DNA of 64,000 nt, taken from assembly GCA_945860295.1 (NCBI GenBank), contig CAMAQH010000014.1:1-64000 (forward strand), in the 5' to 3' direction. Below are positions 29,835 to 39,461 of the stretch, piece by piece. The notes under the pieces are model-generated. The model did no database searches and was not told where the DNA came from. It worked only from the letters and a program-made list of their open reading frames with translations. The position numbers and the translations under genes were made by a program. The DNA comes from Prosthecobacter debontii. Lineage in GTDB: Bacteria; Verrucomicrobiota; Verrucomicrobiia; Verrucomicrobiales; Verrucomicrobiaceae. How positions within the stretch are numbered: the stretch's first letter is position 1; every line of letters begins with the position of its first letter.

Positions 29835-31052
29835 CTATGGCATCATCTTGGCCGTGGCTTCGTGGAAGGCCTGCCGCATCGGGGAGGCATCTCCGTTCTT
29901 CAATCCGGCGCGCTGGATGAGCAGGATGTGGATGGTTTTCTTCACGGGATCGATCCAGCCCTGGGTGCCATGTGCGCCGCCATGTCCGTAGGTGCCTGGG
30001 CTGAGCGTGGCGGTGACGGCGGTGGGTGTGACGACGATATGGAAGCCGAGTCCCATGCCCATGCCTTCGGTGAAGCTGGCTTTGAGGTCGCCAGTGTGGT
30101 TCTGCGTCATGAGCTTCAGCGTGGCTTCGGAGAGGTAGCGCTTTTTGTCGAGCTCGCCTCCGTTGAGGACCATGCGGTAGAATTTGAGCAGATCTTCGGC
30201 GGTGGAAAAGAGTCCACCGGCAGCAAGCGGGGTGCGCTTTTTATCCGAGAAAGGCGGAGTGAGATACTTGATGGTGGTGGCTTCCAGGCCCTTGCCATCG
30301 GCGGTGGGTTTGTAGGAGGTGGCGAGCCGTTTCAGTTCGCTCTTGCTGGGCCAGAAGGTGGTGTTCTTCATGTGCAGGGGATTGAAGAGGCGCTTCTCCA
30401 GGAAGCGGGCGTAGTCCTCGCCGCTAACGACTTCGATGATGCGTCCGAGGGTATTGATGCCGGGGTTGCAGTAGGACCACTTGGAGCCGGGCTCGAACTT
30501 CAAGGGACTGAGCGCGTAGGTGATGACGGCTTCTTTGAGCGTTAGGACGTCGATGGCATCGGCATCGAGCGGTGAGTTGGTCACGAGACCGCTGGAGTGG
30601 GTTAGCAGGTCTTTGATGGTGATGGCGCGTGCGGGTTTGACTAGCACGGTCTGCGCATCGCTCTTCTCTTTGAGCAGCATCTGGCCTTTGAATTCGGGCA
30701 GATATTTGGACACTGGATCGTCGATGCTGAGCTTGCCTTCATCCTGAAGCATCATGACGGCGAACGCGGTGATGGGCTTGGTCATGGAGGCGATCCAGAA
30801 GAGGCTGTCCTTCTGCATCGGTGTCTTGGTTTCCAGATCCTGAAACCCAACCGCCTCGTTACTAAGTAGTTTGTTATCCTGCCAGACAAGCGTGACAGCA
30901 CCAGCGAGCTGGCCATCTTTGATGAAGGGCTCCTGGCTCGTCGCGATGGGCGAAAGCGGAACGGCTTCAGGTGCAGATTTCTCCGCGTGAAGCGAAAGAG
31001 CGAGGAAGAGGATAGGAAGAAGGCGAAGCGTTGTCATGGCGTGGTTTTGCAT
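29835..31052 (-). CDS. Serine hydrolase (class C beta-lactamase-like)
   Basis: 'SLFWIASMTKPITAFAVMMLQDEGKLSIDDPVSKYLPEF' (SxTK), 'WSYCNPGINTLGRIIEVVSG' (YxN); signal peptide. Confidence 0.88.
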   Translation of the reverse strand: MQNHAMTTLRLLPILFLALSLHAEKSAPEAVPLSPIATSQEPFIKDGQLAGAVTLVWQDNKLLSNEAVGFQDLETKTPMQKDSLFWIASMTKPITAFAVMMLQDEGKLSIDDPVSKYLPEFKGQMLLKEKSDAQTVLVKPARAITIKDLLTHSSGLVTNSPLDADAIDVLTLKEAVITYALSPLKFEPGSKWSYCNPGINTLGRIIEVVSGEDYARFLEKRLFNPLHMKNTTFWPSKSELKRLATSYKPTADGKGLEATTIKYLTPPFSDKKRTPLAAGGLFSTAEDLLKFYRMVLNGGELDKKRYLSEATLKLMTQNHTGDLKASFTEGMGMGLGFHIVVTPTAVTATLSPGTYGHGGAHGTQGWIDPVKKTIHILLIQRAGLKNGDASPMRQAFHEATAKMMP

Positions 31053-31091
31053 CCTCCATTCCAGCCTGCCTGAGCCCGATACGCAAGCCTG

Positions 31092-31982
31092 CTATTTTAG
31101 CGCCTCGACAATCGCCCGGACGTTGTGGGCGAACATGGTCTCGAAGGTGTGGGCTTCTTTGGCGGTGCCGTCGGCGATGAGTGTCTGGCCGGTTTTCACG
31201 CTGGTGCCACGGACGATTTCGGTAAGCACTTTGGGATTGGCCTGGTCTTCGGGGAAGACGGCTTTGATCTTGTTGTCTCGGATGACCTGGATGGTCTGAG
31301 CGATGTGTTTTGAAGATGAGTCATCGCCACGGCCGATGCCGAGAACGGAGATGGGCTCAAAGCCGTACTCTTTGCAGAAGTAACCGAAGGCAGCGTGAGC
31401 GGTGACGAGTTTACGGTCATCGCGTGGGATGACGGAGATTTCCTTTTGAGCCCAGCTTTTCAGTTCGCTGAAGCGCTTGGAGGCGGCTTTGGCACCGCTG
31501 GTGTAGGTGGCTTCATTGGCAGGTGCGGCGGCGGAGAAAGCGTCTGCTAGAATGCGTGCGGCGCGCTTCATGTTTTCGGCGCTGTGCCACCAGTGGGGGT
31601 CGGCTCCGTGATGGTGGTGCTCTTCAGTCTTTTCGTTGTCGTCGTGATTGCAGGTGGCGGGAATGGAGGGGATCTTTTCGCCAACTTCGAGGATTTGGAT
31701 GCCTGCGCCCAGGCTGTCGCGGAGCTTGGGGAGAAAGCTTTCCAACTCTTTGCCAGAAGCAAGCACGAGCCGTGCTCCGCGCATGGAGGCGAGGTCTTTG
31801 GGTGATGGCTCGAAGTGATGGATGTCTCCACCGGGTTTCATGATTTCGACCACCTCGATCTGATCTCCACCCACCTGCCGAGCCAGATCGGCGATGAGGG
31901 GATGCAGTGAGGCGACCTTCAACGGCTCGGCCTGGAGGCTAGCTGTGATGAGGTAGATGAGAGAAATGGCGGTGCGGATCAT
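31092..31982 (-). CDS. znuA: Zinc/metal ABC transporter substrate-binding protein (ZnuA-like)
   Basis: 'VASLHPLIADLARQVGGDQIEVVEIMKPGGDIHHFEPSPKDL', His-rich loop 'HDDNEKTEEHHHHGADPHWWHS'. Confidence 0.88.
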   Translation of the reverse strand: MIRTAISLIYLITASLQAEPLKVASLHPLIADLARQVGGDQIEVVEIMKPGGDIHHFEPSPKDLASMRGARLVLASGKELESFLPKLRDSLGAGIQILEVGEKIPSIPATCNHDDNEKTEEHHHHGADPHWWHSAENMKRAARILADAFSAAAPANEATYTSGAKAASKRFSELKSWAQKEISVIPRDDRKLVTAHAAFGYFCKEYGFEPISVLGIGRGDDSSSKHIAQTIQVIRDNKIKAVFPEDQANPKVLTEIVRGTSVKTGQTLIADGTAKEAHTFETMFAHNVRAIVEALK

Positions 31983-32061
31983 GGCGACTGGGCGGGTTTG
32001 AAGAGGCTTGTACGGATGGCGGGAAATTCAATTCCAGAGATTAGGCAGTCCCGCCGCGGGA

Positions 32062-32094
32062 CCACCTCACCTCACCTCACCTCACCTCACCTCT
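32062..32094. repeat. Pentanucleotide tandem repeat (CCTCA)n, about 6 units
   Basis: ACCACCTCACCTCACCTCACCTCACCTCACCTCTC in the znuA-like / TonB receptor intergenic region. Confidence 0.95.
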
Positions 32095-32135
32095 CGAGAG
32101 TCAACGCTGCTCGCTAGAGTTAATTACGTAAATTA

Positions 32136-32160
32136 ATTGCAAATGCATATGAATTGCAAT
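32136..32160. promoter_or_regulatory. Inverted repeat, candidate operator (Zur/Fur-like?)
   Basis: ATTGCAA-ATGCATATGAA-TTGCAAT: perfect 7-bp arms, 20 bp upstream of the TonB receptor ORF and between divergent zinc-uptake genes. Confidence 0.4.
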
Positions 32161-32179
32161 AAGACGCGCTGATTATCCC

Positions 32180-34264
32180 ATGAACGCACTTTCCGAAATC
32201 TACTCCGCACTCATTCCAGCCTTGGGTTTTGCTTTCCTTTCCACCGGTTTTTGCCAGGACATACCGAGCACGATTCGCGAGGCGGCAAATCAGCCTGTAA
32301 CGGCACTCGAGGCGACTTTGCTGGATGAGATTGTGGTCACGGCACCTCTTGAGCGGACTTTGTTTGAGCAGGCTCAGTCGGCGTCGGTTTTGACGGGAGA
32401 GAAACTCCAACTCGCGATGGAGCCGACGCTAGGCCAGACCTTGGCGCGACAACCGGGAGTGAGTAGCAGCTACTTTGGGCCGGTGGCCAGCAGGCCGGTT
32501 ATTCGTGGCCTTGAGGGGGATCGAATCCGCGTGCTACAAAACGGGCTGAATACCATCGATGCGGCTGGCACGAGTGTGGATCATGCGGTGAGTTTTGATG
32601 TTTCCAATGTCACGAGTCTCGAGGTCGTGCGCGGTCCGGCGACTTTGCTTTATGGTTCAAATGCCATCGGTGGTGTGGTGAATGCTGTTGATAATCGGAT
32701 ACCAATGGAGCGTCTCGATGGCCTGCATGGCAATCTTGGCGGGCGCTATTCGTCGGTGGACAATGGCTACGGTGGCAATGTGATGGTCGAGGGTGGAGAT
32801 GGGCCGATTGCTTTTCATTTCGAGGGCTTTAGCCGCATGGCGGAGGACTTGGCGATCCCAGGCAATGCGCTTTCGGAGCGCTACCGACAGCAAACGGGTG
32901 ATCCAGGTTCTGAGGGTCGTCTGCCTGGCAGCAATCTGCGCTCGGAAGGCTTCTCTGGCGGGTTGAGCTACATCGAAGAGTGGGGCTTCATGGGAGCCTC
33001 TCTGACGACTTTTCACACGAACTATGCCTCACCAGCAGAGCAGGGGATCAGTATCGATATGGAGCAGGTGAGGCTGGATGTGCGCGGTGCTTTTTATGAG
33101 CCACTGCCGCTGATCAAAGAGATCAACTACCGCTTTGCCTGGTCGGACTATGCTCACACGGAGTTTGAGGGCGCGGAGGAGGGCACCATCTTCAAGAATG
33201 AAGGCTACGATGGCCGTGTGGAAGTGAAGCATGAAAAGATCGCGGGCATGGAGGGTGTGCTCGGTTTTCAGACTGATGGTAGTGATTTTGCGGCCCAAGG
33301 TGAAGAGGCTTTTTTGCCGACGGTTTTCACTCGATCTAACAGTGCTTTTATCTTTGAGGAACTGCCGTTTGGGCCTGTGCGGTTGCAGTTGGGTGCCCGC
33401 TATGATCACATCACGGTGGAGTCTCAGGACTCAGACAACCCAGCGTTCGGAGCAGGGCTGGGGCGGGCTTTTGATAACTTCAGTGGATCTCTGGGCGCGG
33501 TGTACAATCCCACAGAGGATTACGCAATCGCCCTCTCGGCGACGTATGCTGAGCGAACACCGACGTATCAGGAGTTGTTTGCCAATGGAGCACACATCGC
33601 GACGGGTGTTTTCGAGGCGGGGGATGTGGGACTCGGCGTGGAGCACTCTATCGGTATCGATTTGAATGTGCGAAAACGCACTGGCTGGGTGACGGGCAGT
33701 ATCGGCGGTTACTATAATCGTTTTAGCGACTATATCGGCCTCTTTCCGACAGGTGCGCTGGATGCGGGATCGGGCTTACCGATTGTCGAGTATCGAGCGA
33801 CGGATGCTGAGTTCATCGGCGCTGAGTTGGAAACTAGCGTGCGTCTGCTGCATCCTTTGACAGACAAGCCCGTCCCATTTGAGCAGACAAATCTAAACCT
33901 GGAATTCAGGGCTGATGTGGTGCGTGCTCGTGATCTGCGCACGGGTGCTCCCTTGCCTCGAATCCCGCCGTTTCACCTGACTAGCGCCATCGCCTACCAG
34001 CGGGGTGCTTTGGGCGCGCGACTCGAGGGCGTGTATGCCGCACCACAAGATCGGACGAGTGCTGGCGAGCTACCTACTGACAGCTACTTCATGGTAAATG
34101 CAGCCATCACCTATAGCTTGTTCAAGGGGCCAGTGAGCTGGGATTTCTATGTCAAAGGCGTGAATCTGTCAGATGCCGAAGCGCGCGAGCACACCTCATT
34201 CTTGAAGGATCGCGCCCCGCTCGGTGGTCGAGGCTTTGTCGCAGGCGTCAAGATGACATTCTGA
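32180..34264 (+). CDS. TonB-dependent outer membrane receptor, ZnuD-like
   Basis: 'LDEIVVTAPLERTLFEQAQSASVLTGEKLQ', plug 'RPVIRGLEGDRIRVLQNGLNTIDAAGTSVDHAVSFD', 'VEVVRGPATLLYGSNAIGGVVN'-type motif; 'GEEAFLPTVFT' ZnuD-like segment. Confidence 0.9.
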   Translation: MNALSEIYSALIPALGFAFLSTGFCQDIPSTIREAANQPVTALEATLLDEIVVTAPLERTLFEQAQSASVLTGEKLQLAMEPTLGQTLARQPGVSSSYFGPVASRPVIRGLEGDRIRVLQNGLNTIDAAGTSVDHAVSFDVSNVTSLEVVRGPATLLYGSNAIGGVVNAVDNRIPMERLDGLHGNLGGRYSSVDNGYGGNVMVEGGDGPIAFHFEGFSRMAEDLAIPGNALSERYRQQTGDPGSEGRLPGSNLRSEGFSGGLSYIEEWGFMGASLTTFHTNYASPAEQGISIDMEQVRLDVRGAFYEPLPLIKEINYRFAWSDYAHTEFEGAEEGTIFKNEGYDGRVEVKHEKIAGMEGVLGFQTDGSDFAAQGEEAFLPTVFTRSNSAFIFEELPFGPVRLQLGARYDHITVESQDSDNPAFGAGLGRAFDNFSGSLGAVYNPTEDYAIALSATYAERTPTYQELFANGAHIATGVFEAGDVGLGVEHSIGIDLNVRKRTGWVTGSIGGYYNRFSDYIGLFPTGALDAGSGLPIVEYRATDAEFIGAELETSVRLLHPLTDKPVPFEQTNLNLEFRADVVRARDLRTGAPLPRIPPFHLTSAIAYQRGALGARLEGVYAAPQDRTSAGELPTDSYFMVNAAITYSLFKGPVSWDFYVKGVNLSDAEAREHTSFLKDRAPLGGRGFVAGVKMTF

Positions 34265-34489
34265 GTTCGTGTGGTCGCTTTAGCGCTGCCGAGACGGGCA
34301 CATCAGTCAGACAGCCATCTAAATAAGGGGCGCGCTGGTGACTGCCAGGCCCTGACGTGTGGCGCCGGTGAGTCCTGAATATCCACGAGATATGCATAAC
34401 AGGCACAACCCCATGTGCATTCCCGATAGCGCCCCGTGCGTAAAAGCGCTTCACAGAAGCCGTTGGTATCGGTTAACCTAGTTCCAACC

Positions 34490-37400
34490 ATGAAGCGTCT
34501 CCTCCTCTCCGCCCTGCTGCTTTCGTCATTCGTCATTTGTCATTCGTCATTCGCGGCAGAGCCGCTGCGCGTCTTCATCCGCAGCGGACCGAAGTCCCAC
34601 GGCCCCGGAGCGCATGATCATCCCAGCTTCCTCCGCGACTGGGTGCCACTGCTAAACGAGCGCGGTGCCAAATGTGAAGGCGGTGATGCATTCCCCACCG
34701 CCGAGCAACTCGCCAAGACTGACGTGCTCGTCCTTCACACCGACAATGGTGGTGACATTAAAATCGGCCAAGAGCGTAAAGACCTGCTGGAGTTCCTTCA
34801 GCGCGGCGGCGGCATCGTCACCATCCACGCGGCCTCAGTTTCAAAAGATCACGATTGGTTCAAGTCGATCATCGGCGGCTCATGGCATCACGGCCAAACC
34901 AAATGGCTGGAAGGCCCCATGCATCTCTACTTCACAGATAAAGAGAACCCCATCACCAAGGACATGTCGAACTTCGCCATGGACGACGAGATCTACTACG
35001 ACATGGATCTCCTACCCGAGTGCAAGATCCTCGCCGGAGCCTACACGCCGAAGCCCGCTGGCCTGCGCAATGAAAAGGCCGCCAAGAAAGCCGAAGAAAG
35101 CACCAAGGGCGGCAAGCAAGTCAGCATCTACGACATCCAACCGCAGGTCTGGACTTATGAGAAGGACAACTACCGCTCCTTTGTTTCCATCCCCGGCCAC
35201 TACTATGAGAACTTCAACCGACCCAATTTCCGCGCCATGCTGCTGCGCGGCATTGCTTGGGCCGGTAAGCGTGACAACTCCGATGAGCTCTGCAAGCCTA
35301 ACGAACTTGGCGACAATCTCCGCTACGTCGAAGGCGGTCCAACCCGCCCGGAGAAAGCGGCCGAGAAACTCGAAGTGCATCCTGAGTTCAACATCTCGCT
35401 CGTCGCAAGCGAACCGCTGATCAACAAGGTCATGAATGTCGATTGGGATGAGAAAGGTCGCCTCTGGGTCTGCGAGACACCAGAGTATCCAAATGGCCGC
35501 CGTGAGTTGAACGTTGAGAAGTGGAAGGACTCCGGCTCCTGGACCAAAACATACGACCGCGATCCGACCGACCGCATCTCCATCCTCACCGATACCAATG
35601 GCGACGGCATCATGGACAAGAAGCATGTCTTTGCCGACAAGCTCGAACTCGTCACCAGCTTCTGCTTTAACAAAAACGGCGTCATCGCCTGCGCCGCACC
35701 TGACATCTGGTACCTCGAAGACACGAATGGTGACGAAGTGGCCGACAAACGCACGAAGCTCTACACCGGACTCGGCACCGGTGACACGCACGCCGTCATC
35801 AACAACCTCCGCTGGGGCCTTGATGGCTGGGTTTATGCCACACACGGCTACAGCGCCGGTCGAGTCACCTCACCCGATGGCAAGACCGACTTTGGCACCG
35901 ACGGCAGTGGCGTCGTGCGCTTCAAGCCTGATGGCAGCGCCTTCGAGCAATACGCCTCACGCGGCGGCAACACCTGGGGCCTCGACATCACCTCCGACGG
36001 CCAAGTCTTCTTCACGCAACCCACCAGCGGCACCGTCCTCTTCCATGTCGTGCTACCCGAGTATGTGCTGGCCAAAGGCAAGATCCCCGGCACCACCAGC
36101 TGGAAAGGTATGATCACTGGCCAAAAGACCTACCCGCTCATGTCCTGGCCTGAGCAAGCTTATGTGCAGATCGACTACGTCGGCAGCTTCACCGCTGCCG
36201 CTGGTTGCGCCATCTATGAAGGCGGTGCCTGGCCCGAGAAGTGGAACTACAGCTACTTCACCACCGAGCCGACGCTGAACATCGTGCATCACGAGTTCGT
36301 CGAGAAAGACGGCGTCAGCTACAAGTCGCACAAAGAAGCCGGCCGCGAAGAAACCGAGTTCATCCGCAGCAAAGACCTCTGGTTCCGCCCCATCGAAAAC
36401 CGCGTCGGCCCCGATGGCGCGCTTTATGTCGTCGATTTCTACAACCAAGCCGTCATCCACAACGACACCCGTGGTCCCATTCACGGTCCAGCGAACGCCG
36501 CCGTGCGTCCTGACCGTGATCACTACTTCGGCCGCATCTGGAAGGTGAATCACAAGGAAGCGAAAGCTCCAGCAAATGTCACCTATCGCCACCGTCCTGA
36601 GTCAAAGGGGGCAATGGGTAGCACTGCACTCAAAGCCTATGAAGCGAAGGCTGATGCCCTTTCGACCTTCAAGTCTGCACAAGACGACTGGACACGTTCT
36701 GCCGTGATCGCAGGTTCTGTTGATTCCGCAGAAGACACGATTATTCAGGCACTCTCGTCGCCACAAGGACTCGATCCTCTTGTAAAGGCCTTGCTGCCAT
36801 CTTTGAAATCGGCGGAGAAAACCATCGTCGCCTGTGCCAGCGCCGATGCGAACGCCAACTCTCTAAAAACTGTTATCCTCCAAGGTATTGCACAGCAGAT
36901 CACTGAAGCCCCACCTATCACTCCAGCTCTTGCTGACGCTCTCAAAAAACTCCTCGCCCAGCCAGTGCTAGCCGCCGCCACCTTGCCGCTCGTCACAAAG
37001 TGGGACAAGGCCGGCGCACTCGCAGGTGAAGTCAAAACGCAGCTCGCCAATCTCGGCGCGAAGCTCTCCAACGACAAAGCACCTGTCGAAGCACGCATCA
37101 GCGCAGCCCAAGCACTCATCGGTGTCGGTGGCGACGCCTCCGAGCTTGCAGTTCGGGCTTTAGCCGGTCCGGAAGCTCCACAGGCACTCCAAGCCGCGAT
37201 CATCACCGCCTTGAGCGAAAAGGGAGACACGAACGCTCTCGTCACATCGTTGAACGGGCTGAAGCCCGCGCTGCAAACGCAAGCCTTCGACGCCATCCTG
37301 AAGCGTCCTGAGTCTTCGCTCGCGCTGCTGGCTTCGATTGCCGAGGGCAAGCTCGATCCCAAGATTATTGGCCCAGGTAACATTGCTCGACTGCGCACGC

Positions 37401-39307
37401 ATCCGAACAAAAAAGTCGCCATGCAGGCCAACGCGATGATGGACAAGCTCAACCCGAACGCCAAGGCCAAGAACGCGCTCATCGCGCAGTTTGCTCCTGA
37501 AGTGGAGAAGCCGGGCGATGCCACGAAGGGCAAGATGATATTCACCGCCGCCTGCTCCATCTGCCACAAGTATGGCGATGTAGGCACGCGTGATGTCGGC
37601 CCTTCCCTCATGGGCATGGGTGCACACGGACCTGCCGAGTTGCTCGTGCACATCATCGACCCCAACCGCGAAGTCGATCCCACCTTCTGGGCTTGGAACA
37701 TCACCAAAAAGAATGGCGAAACCCTCGCAGGCATCATCGCCAGCGAGAACACCGCCAGCGTCACACTGCGCAATCAAGCCGGTGATTTCGAGATCAACAA
37801 AGCCGACATCGCCAATCGCGAAAACACCAAGCGCAGCCTCATGCCAGATGGGCTCGATGCCCTCGGCGCGGAGAGCCTGCGCGACATCCTCGCCTTCGTC
37901 TGCGGCAGTGCGGACAACCATTTCCGCGTCATGGATCTGCGCAGTGCCTACACCGCCGATACGCGCCAGGGCAGCTTTGCCAAGGCAGAGGACAAGGATG
38001 GCACCGTCACACTGCACAAGTTTGGCAACGTCACCGTGAATGGCGTGCCGTTCTTCATCATGGACCCCGAGAAGTCCAGCACTGGCGCGAACATCATCGT
38101 CCTCAAGGGCGGGCCTCAGAATAGCTTTGCTTGGGACCTGCCGACCAAGGCTGAGATACCTTCCAACGCTACCGCCGCCAGCATTCACATGCTCGGCGGT
38201 GTCGCGGCATGGGCTTGGCCATTTGGTGGCGACGAAAACATCGGCAAGCCAGCGATGAGCGTTCATGTTGAATATGCCGACGGTGACAAGGAATCCATCG
38301 TCCTCAAAAACGGCGAACACTTCGCCGACTACATCGGCAAAGCCGAAGTTCCACTGAGTGAAAATGCAGGCGACTTCACCAAGCGCGGCCAGCTCCGCTA
38401 CCTCGCGGTGAACTTGAAGAAGAAAGCCGCACTCAAGAAGATCACCCTCGAAACCAGCGGCAGCATCATCTGTCCCTGCACCGTGGCCATCACCACCAGC
38501 ACTGAGCCTGTCAAACAAGGAGTGACGGCTTCAAGCCGTCAGCTAAAAGGGAAGGCTGGGAGCCCTACCTCCTTGGAGACGACTCCCAAAGGAGGCGGCA
38601 AAGGTGATGGCCCTCTCGTTCCTGCCGAACCCGCGAAGTGGGAAGCTGGTAAAACCAAAGTCCTCGTCATCGGCGGCGGCTCCTCGCACAACTTCGCCGA
38701 GTTCTTTGGCAAAACCGATGTCGCCACGCTCAAGGCTGCCGGGTTCAGCGTCCACTACACCGAAGACCGCGACCAAGCCGCCACCGAACTCGCCAATGCC
38801 GACGTCGCCATCATTAGCGTGAACCGCAAATTTTTCGACACCGCTGCCTATCGCAAAGCTTTGTTTGATTTCGCCGCCGCTGGCAAAGGCATCGTCATGC
38901 TGCATCCCGGCACTTGGTATGGATTCGCGGGATGGCCGGAGCTGAATGCGCAGATCGTCGGCGGCGGTGCACGCGGCCACGACAAGATCCATCCGTTTGA
39001 TGTGAAGGCCGTGAAGGCGGATCACCCCGTGATGGCAGGCGTGCCTGCGAGCTTCACGGTTGAAGACGAACTTTACTACATCAACGCCGAGCCCGAGAAA
39101 ACTCCACCCGGCACCGCCAAGATCACCGTGTTGGCTGAAACTAGCCCCAGCGACAAATTCAAAGCCGCACACCCAAGCGTGTGGATCACCGAGCACGCCA
39201 AGGCCAAAGTCGTCGGCTTCGCTCTCGGCCATGATGCCCGCGTTCACGACCTCAAGCCCTACCAGCAGCTCCTCATCAACGCCGCCAAATGGTCGAGTGG
39301 AAAGTGA
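34490..39307 (+). CDS. Multidomain secreted protein: ThuA - PVC-type beta-propeller dehydrogenase - repeat region - cytochrome c - beta-rich domain - ThuA
   Basis: ThuA-like 'RGGGIVTIHAASVSKDHDWFKSIIGGSWHHG'; 'MNVDWDEKGRLWVCETPEYPNG'; heme motif 'CSICHKYGDVGTRDVGPSLMGMG'; C-terminal ThuA 'AGKGIVMLHPGTWYGFAGWPELNAQIVGGGARGHDKIHPF'. Confidence 0.88.
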   Translation: MKRLLLSALLLSSFVICHSSFAAEPLRVFIRSGPKSHGPGAHDHPSFLRDWVPLLNERGAKCEGGDAFPTAEQLAKTDVLVLHTDNGGDIKIGQERKDLLEFLQRGGGIVTIHAASVSKDHDWFKSIIGGSWHHGQTKWLEGPMHLYFTDKENPITKDMSNFAMDDEIYYDMDLLPECKILAGAYTPKPAGLRNEKAAKKAEESTKGGKQVSIYDIQPQVWTYEKDNYRSFVSIPGHYYENFNRPNFRAMLLRGIAWAGKRDNSDELCKPNELGDNLRYVEGGPTRPEKAAEKLEVHPEFNISLVASEPLINKVMNVDWDEKGRLWVCETPEYPNGRRELNVEKWKDSGSWTKTYDRDPTDRISILTDTNGDGIMDKKHVFADKLELVTSFCFNKNGVIACAAPDIWYLEDTNGDEVADKRTKLYTGLGTGDTHAVINNLRWGLDGWVYATHGYSAGRVTSPDGKTDFGTDGSGVVRFKPDGSAFEQYASRGGNTWGLDITSDGQVFFTQPTSGTVLFHVVLPEYVLAKGKIPGTTSWKGMITGQKTYPLMSWPEQAYVQIDYVGSFTAAAGCAIYEGGAWPEKWNYSYFTTEPTLNIVHHEFVEKDGVSYKSHKEAGREETEFIRSKDLWFRPIENRVGPDGALYVVDFYNQAVIHNDTRGPIHGPANAAVRPDRDHYFGRIWKVNHKEAKAPANVTYRHRPESKGAMGSTALKAYEAKADALSTFKSAQDDWTRSAVIAGSVDSAEDTIIQALSSPQGLDPLVKALLPSLKSAEKTIVACASADANANSLKTVILQGIAQQITEAPPITPALADALKKLLAQPVLAAATLPLVTKWDKAGALAGEVKTQLANLGAKLSNDKAPVEARISAAQALIGVGGDASELAVRALAGPEAPQALQAAIITALSEKGDTNALVTSLNGLKPALQTQAFDAILKRPESSLALLASIAEGKLDPKIIGPGNIARLRTHPNKKVAMQANAMMDKLNPNAKAKNALIAQFAPEVEKPGDATKGKMIFTAACSICHKYGDVGTRDVGPSLMGMGAHGPAELLVHIIDPNREVDPTFWAWNITKKNGETLAGIIASENTASVTLRNQAGDFEINKADIANRENTKRSLMPDGLDALGAESLRDILAFVCGSADNHFRVMDLRSAYTADTRQGSFAKAEDKDGTVTLHKFGNVTVNGVPFFIMDPEKSSTGANIIVLKGGPQNSFAWDLPTKAEIPSNATAASIHMLGGVAAWAWPFGGDENIGKPAMSVHVEYADGDKESIVLKNGEHFADYIGKAEVPLSENAGDFTKRGQLRYLAVNLKKKAALKKITLETSGSIICPCTVAITTSTEPVKQGVTASSRQLKGKAGSPTSLETTPKGGGKGDGPLVPAEPAKWEAGKTKVLVIGGGSSHNFAEFFGKTDVATLKAAGFSVHYTEDRDQAATELANADVAIISVNRKFFDTAAYRKALFDFAAAGKGIVMLHPGTWYGFAGWPELNAQIVGGGARGHDKIHPFDVKAVKADHPVMAGVPASFTVEDELYYINAEPEKTPPGTAKITVLAETSPSDKFKAAHPSVWITEHAKAKVVGFALGHDARVHDLKPYQQLLINAAKWSSGK
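34522..34553 (+). repeat. 7-bp tandem repeat (TTCGTCA)n encoding signal-peptide core SSFVICHSSF
   Basis: TTCGTCA TTCGTCA TTTGTCA TTCGTCA TTCG. Confidence 0.92.
38523..38594. repeat. Palindromic REP-like element inside a coding region (two adjacent hairpins)
   Basis: TGACGGCTT-C-AAGCCGTCA (38523-38541) followed by CCTCCTTGGAG ACGA CTCCCAAAGGAGG (about 38567-38594). Confidence 0.6.
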
Positions 39308-39461
39308 CGCCGAGAGTCGGAGCGCGAGTATGGCGTAGCTTACTCGCCGCTCTCTTCCAGCGCCAAGGAGTCCACGAAGTCAGTCATCACTTTAAGCCCG
39401 AAGAAGTCGGTAGTCTGCGACACACGCGCGCCCCAATAAGCGTCGCTACAACTTGAGTCTG

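Noticed and set aside
29814-30545. 243-aa + strand ORF opposite the beta-lactamase-like gene
   Set aside because: Composition (Gly/Glu/Ala runs) typical of antisense reading; the opposite strand has SxTK and YxN motifs.
32062-32094. Possible CRISPR-like repeat
   Set aside because: Five-bp units without spacers; a simple sequence repeat. No repeat-spacer pattern elsewhere in the window.
36745-37773. Antisense ORF of 342 aa
   Set aside because: Low-complexity Ser/Ala translation opposite a confident CDS; artefact of high GC.
37160-38518. Long antisense ORF (452 aa, - strand) opposite the ThuA-cytochrome gene
   Set aside because: Fully overlapped by a well-supported CDS with recognisable motifs; its translation has no coherent domain and looks like a mirror of high-GC codon bias.
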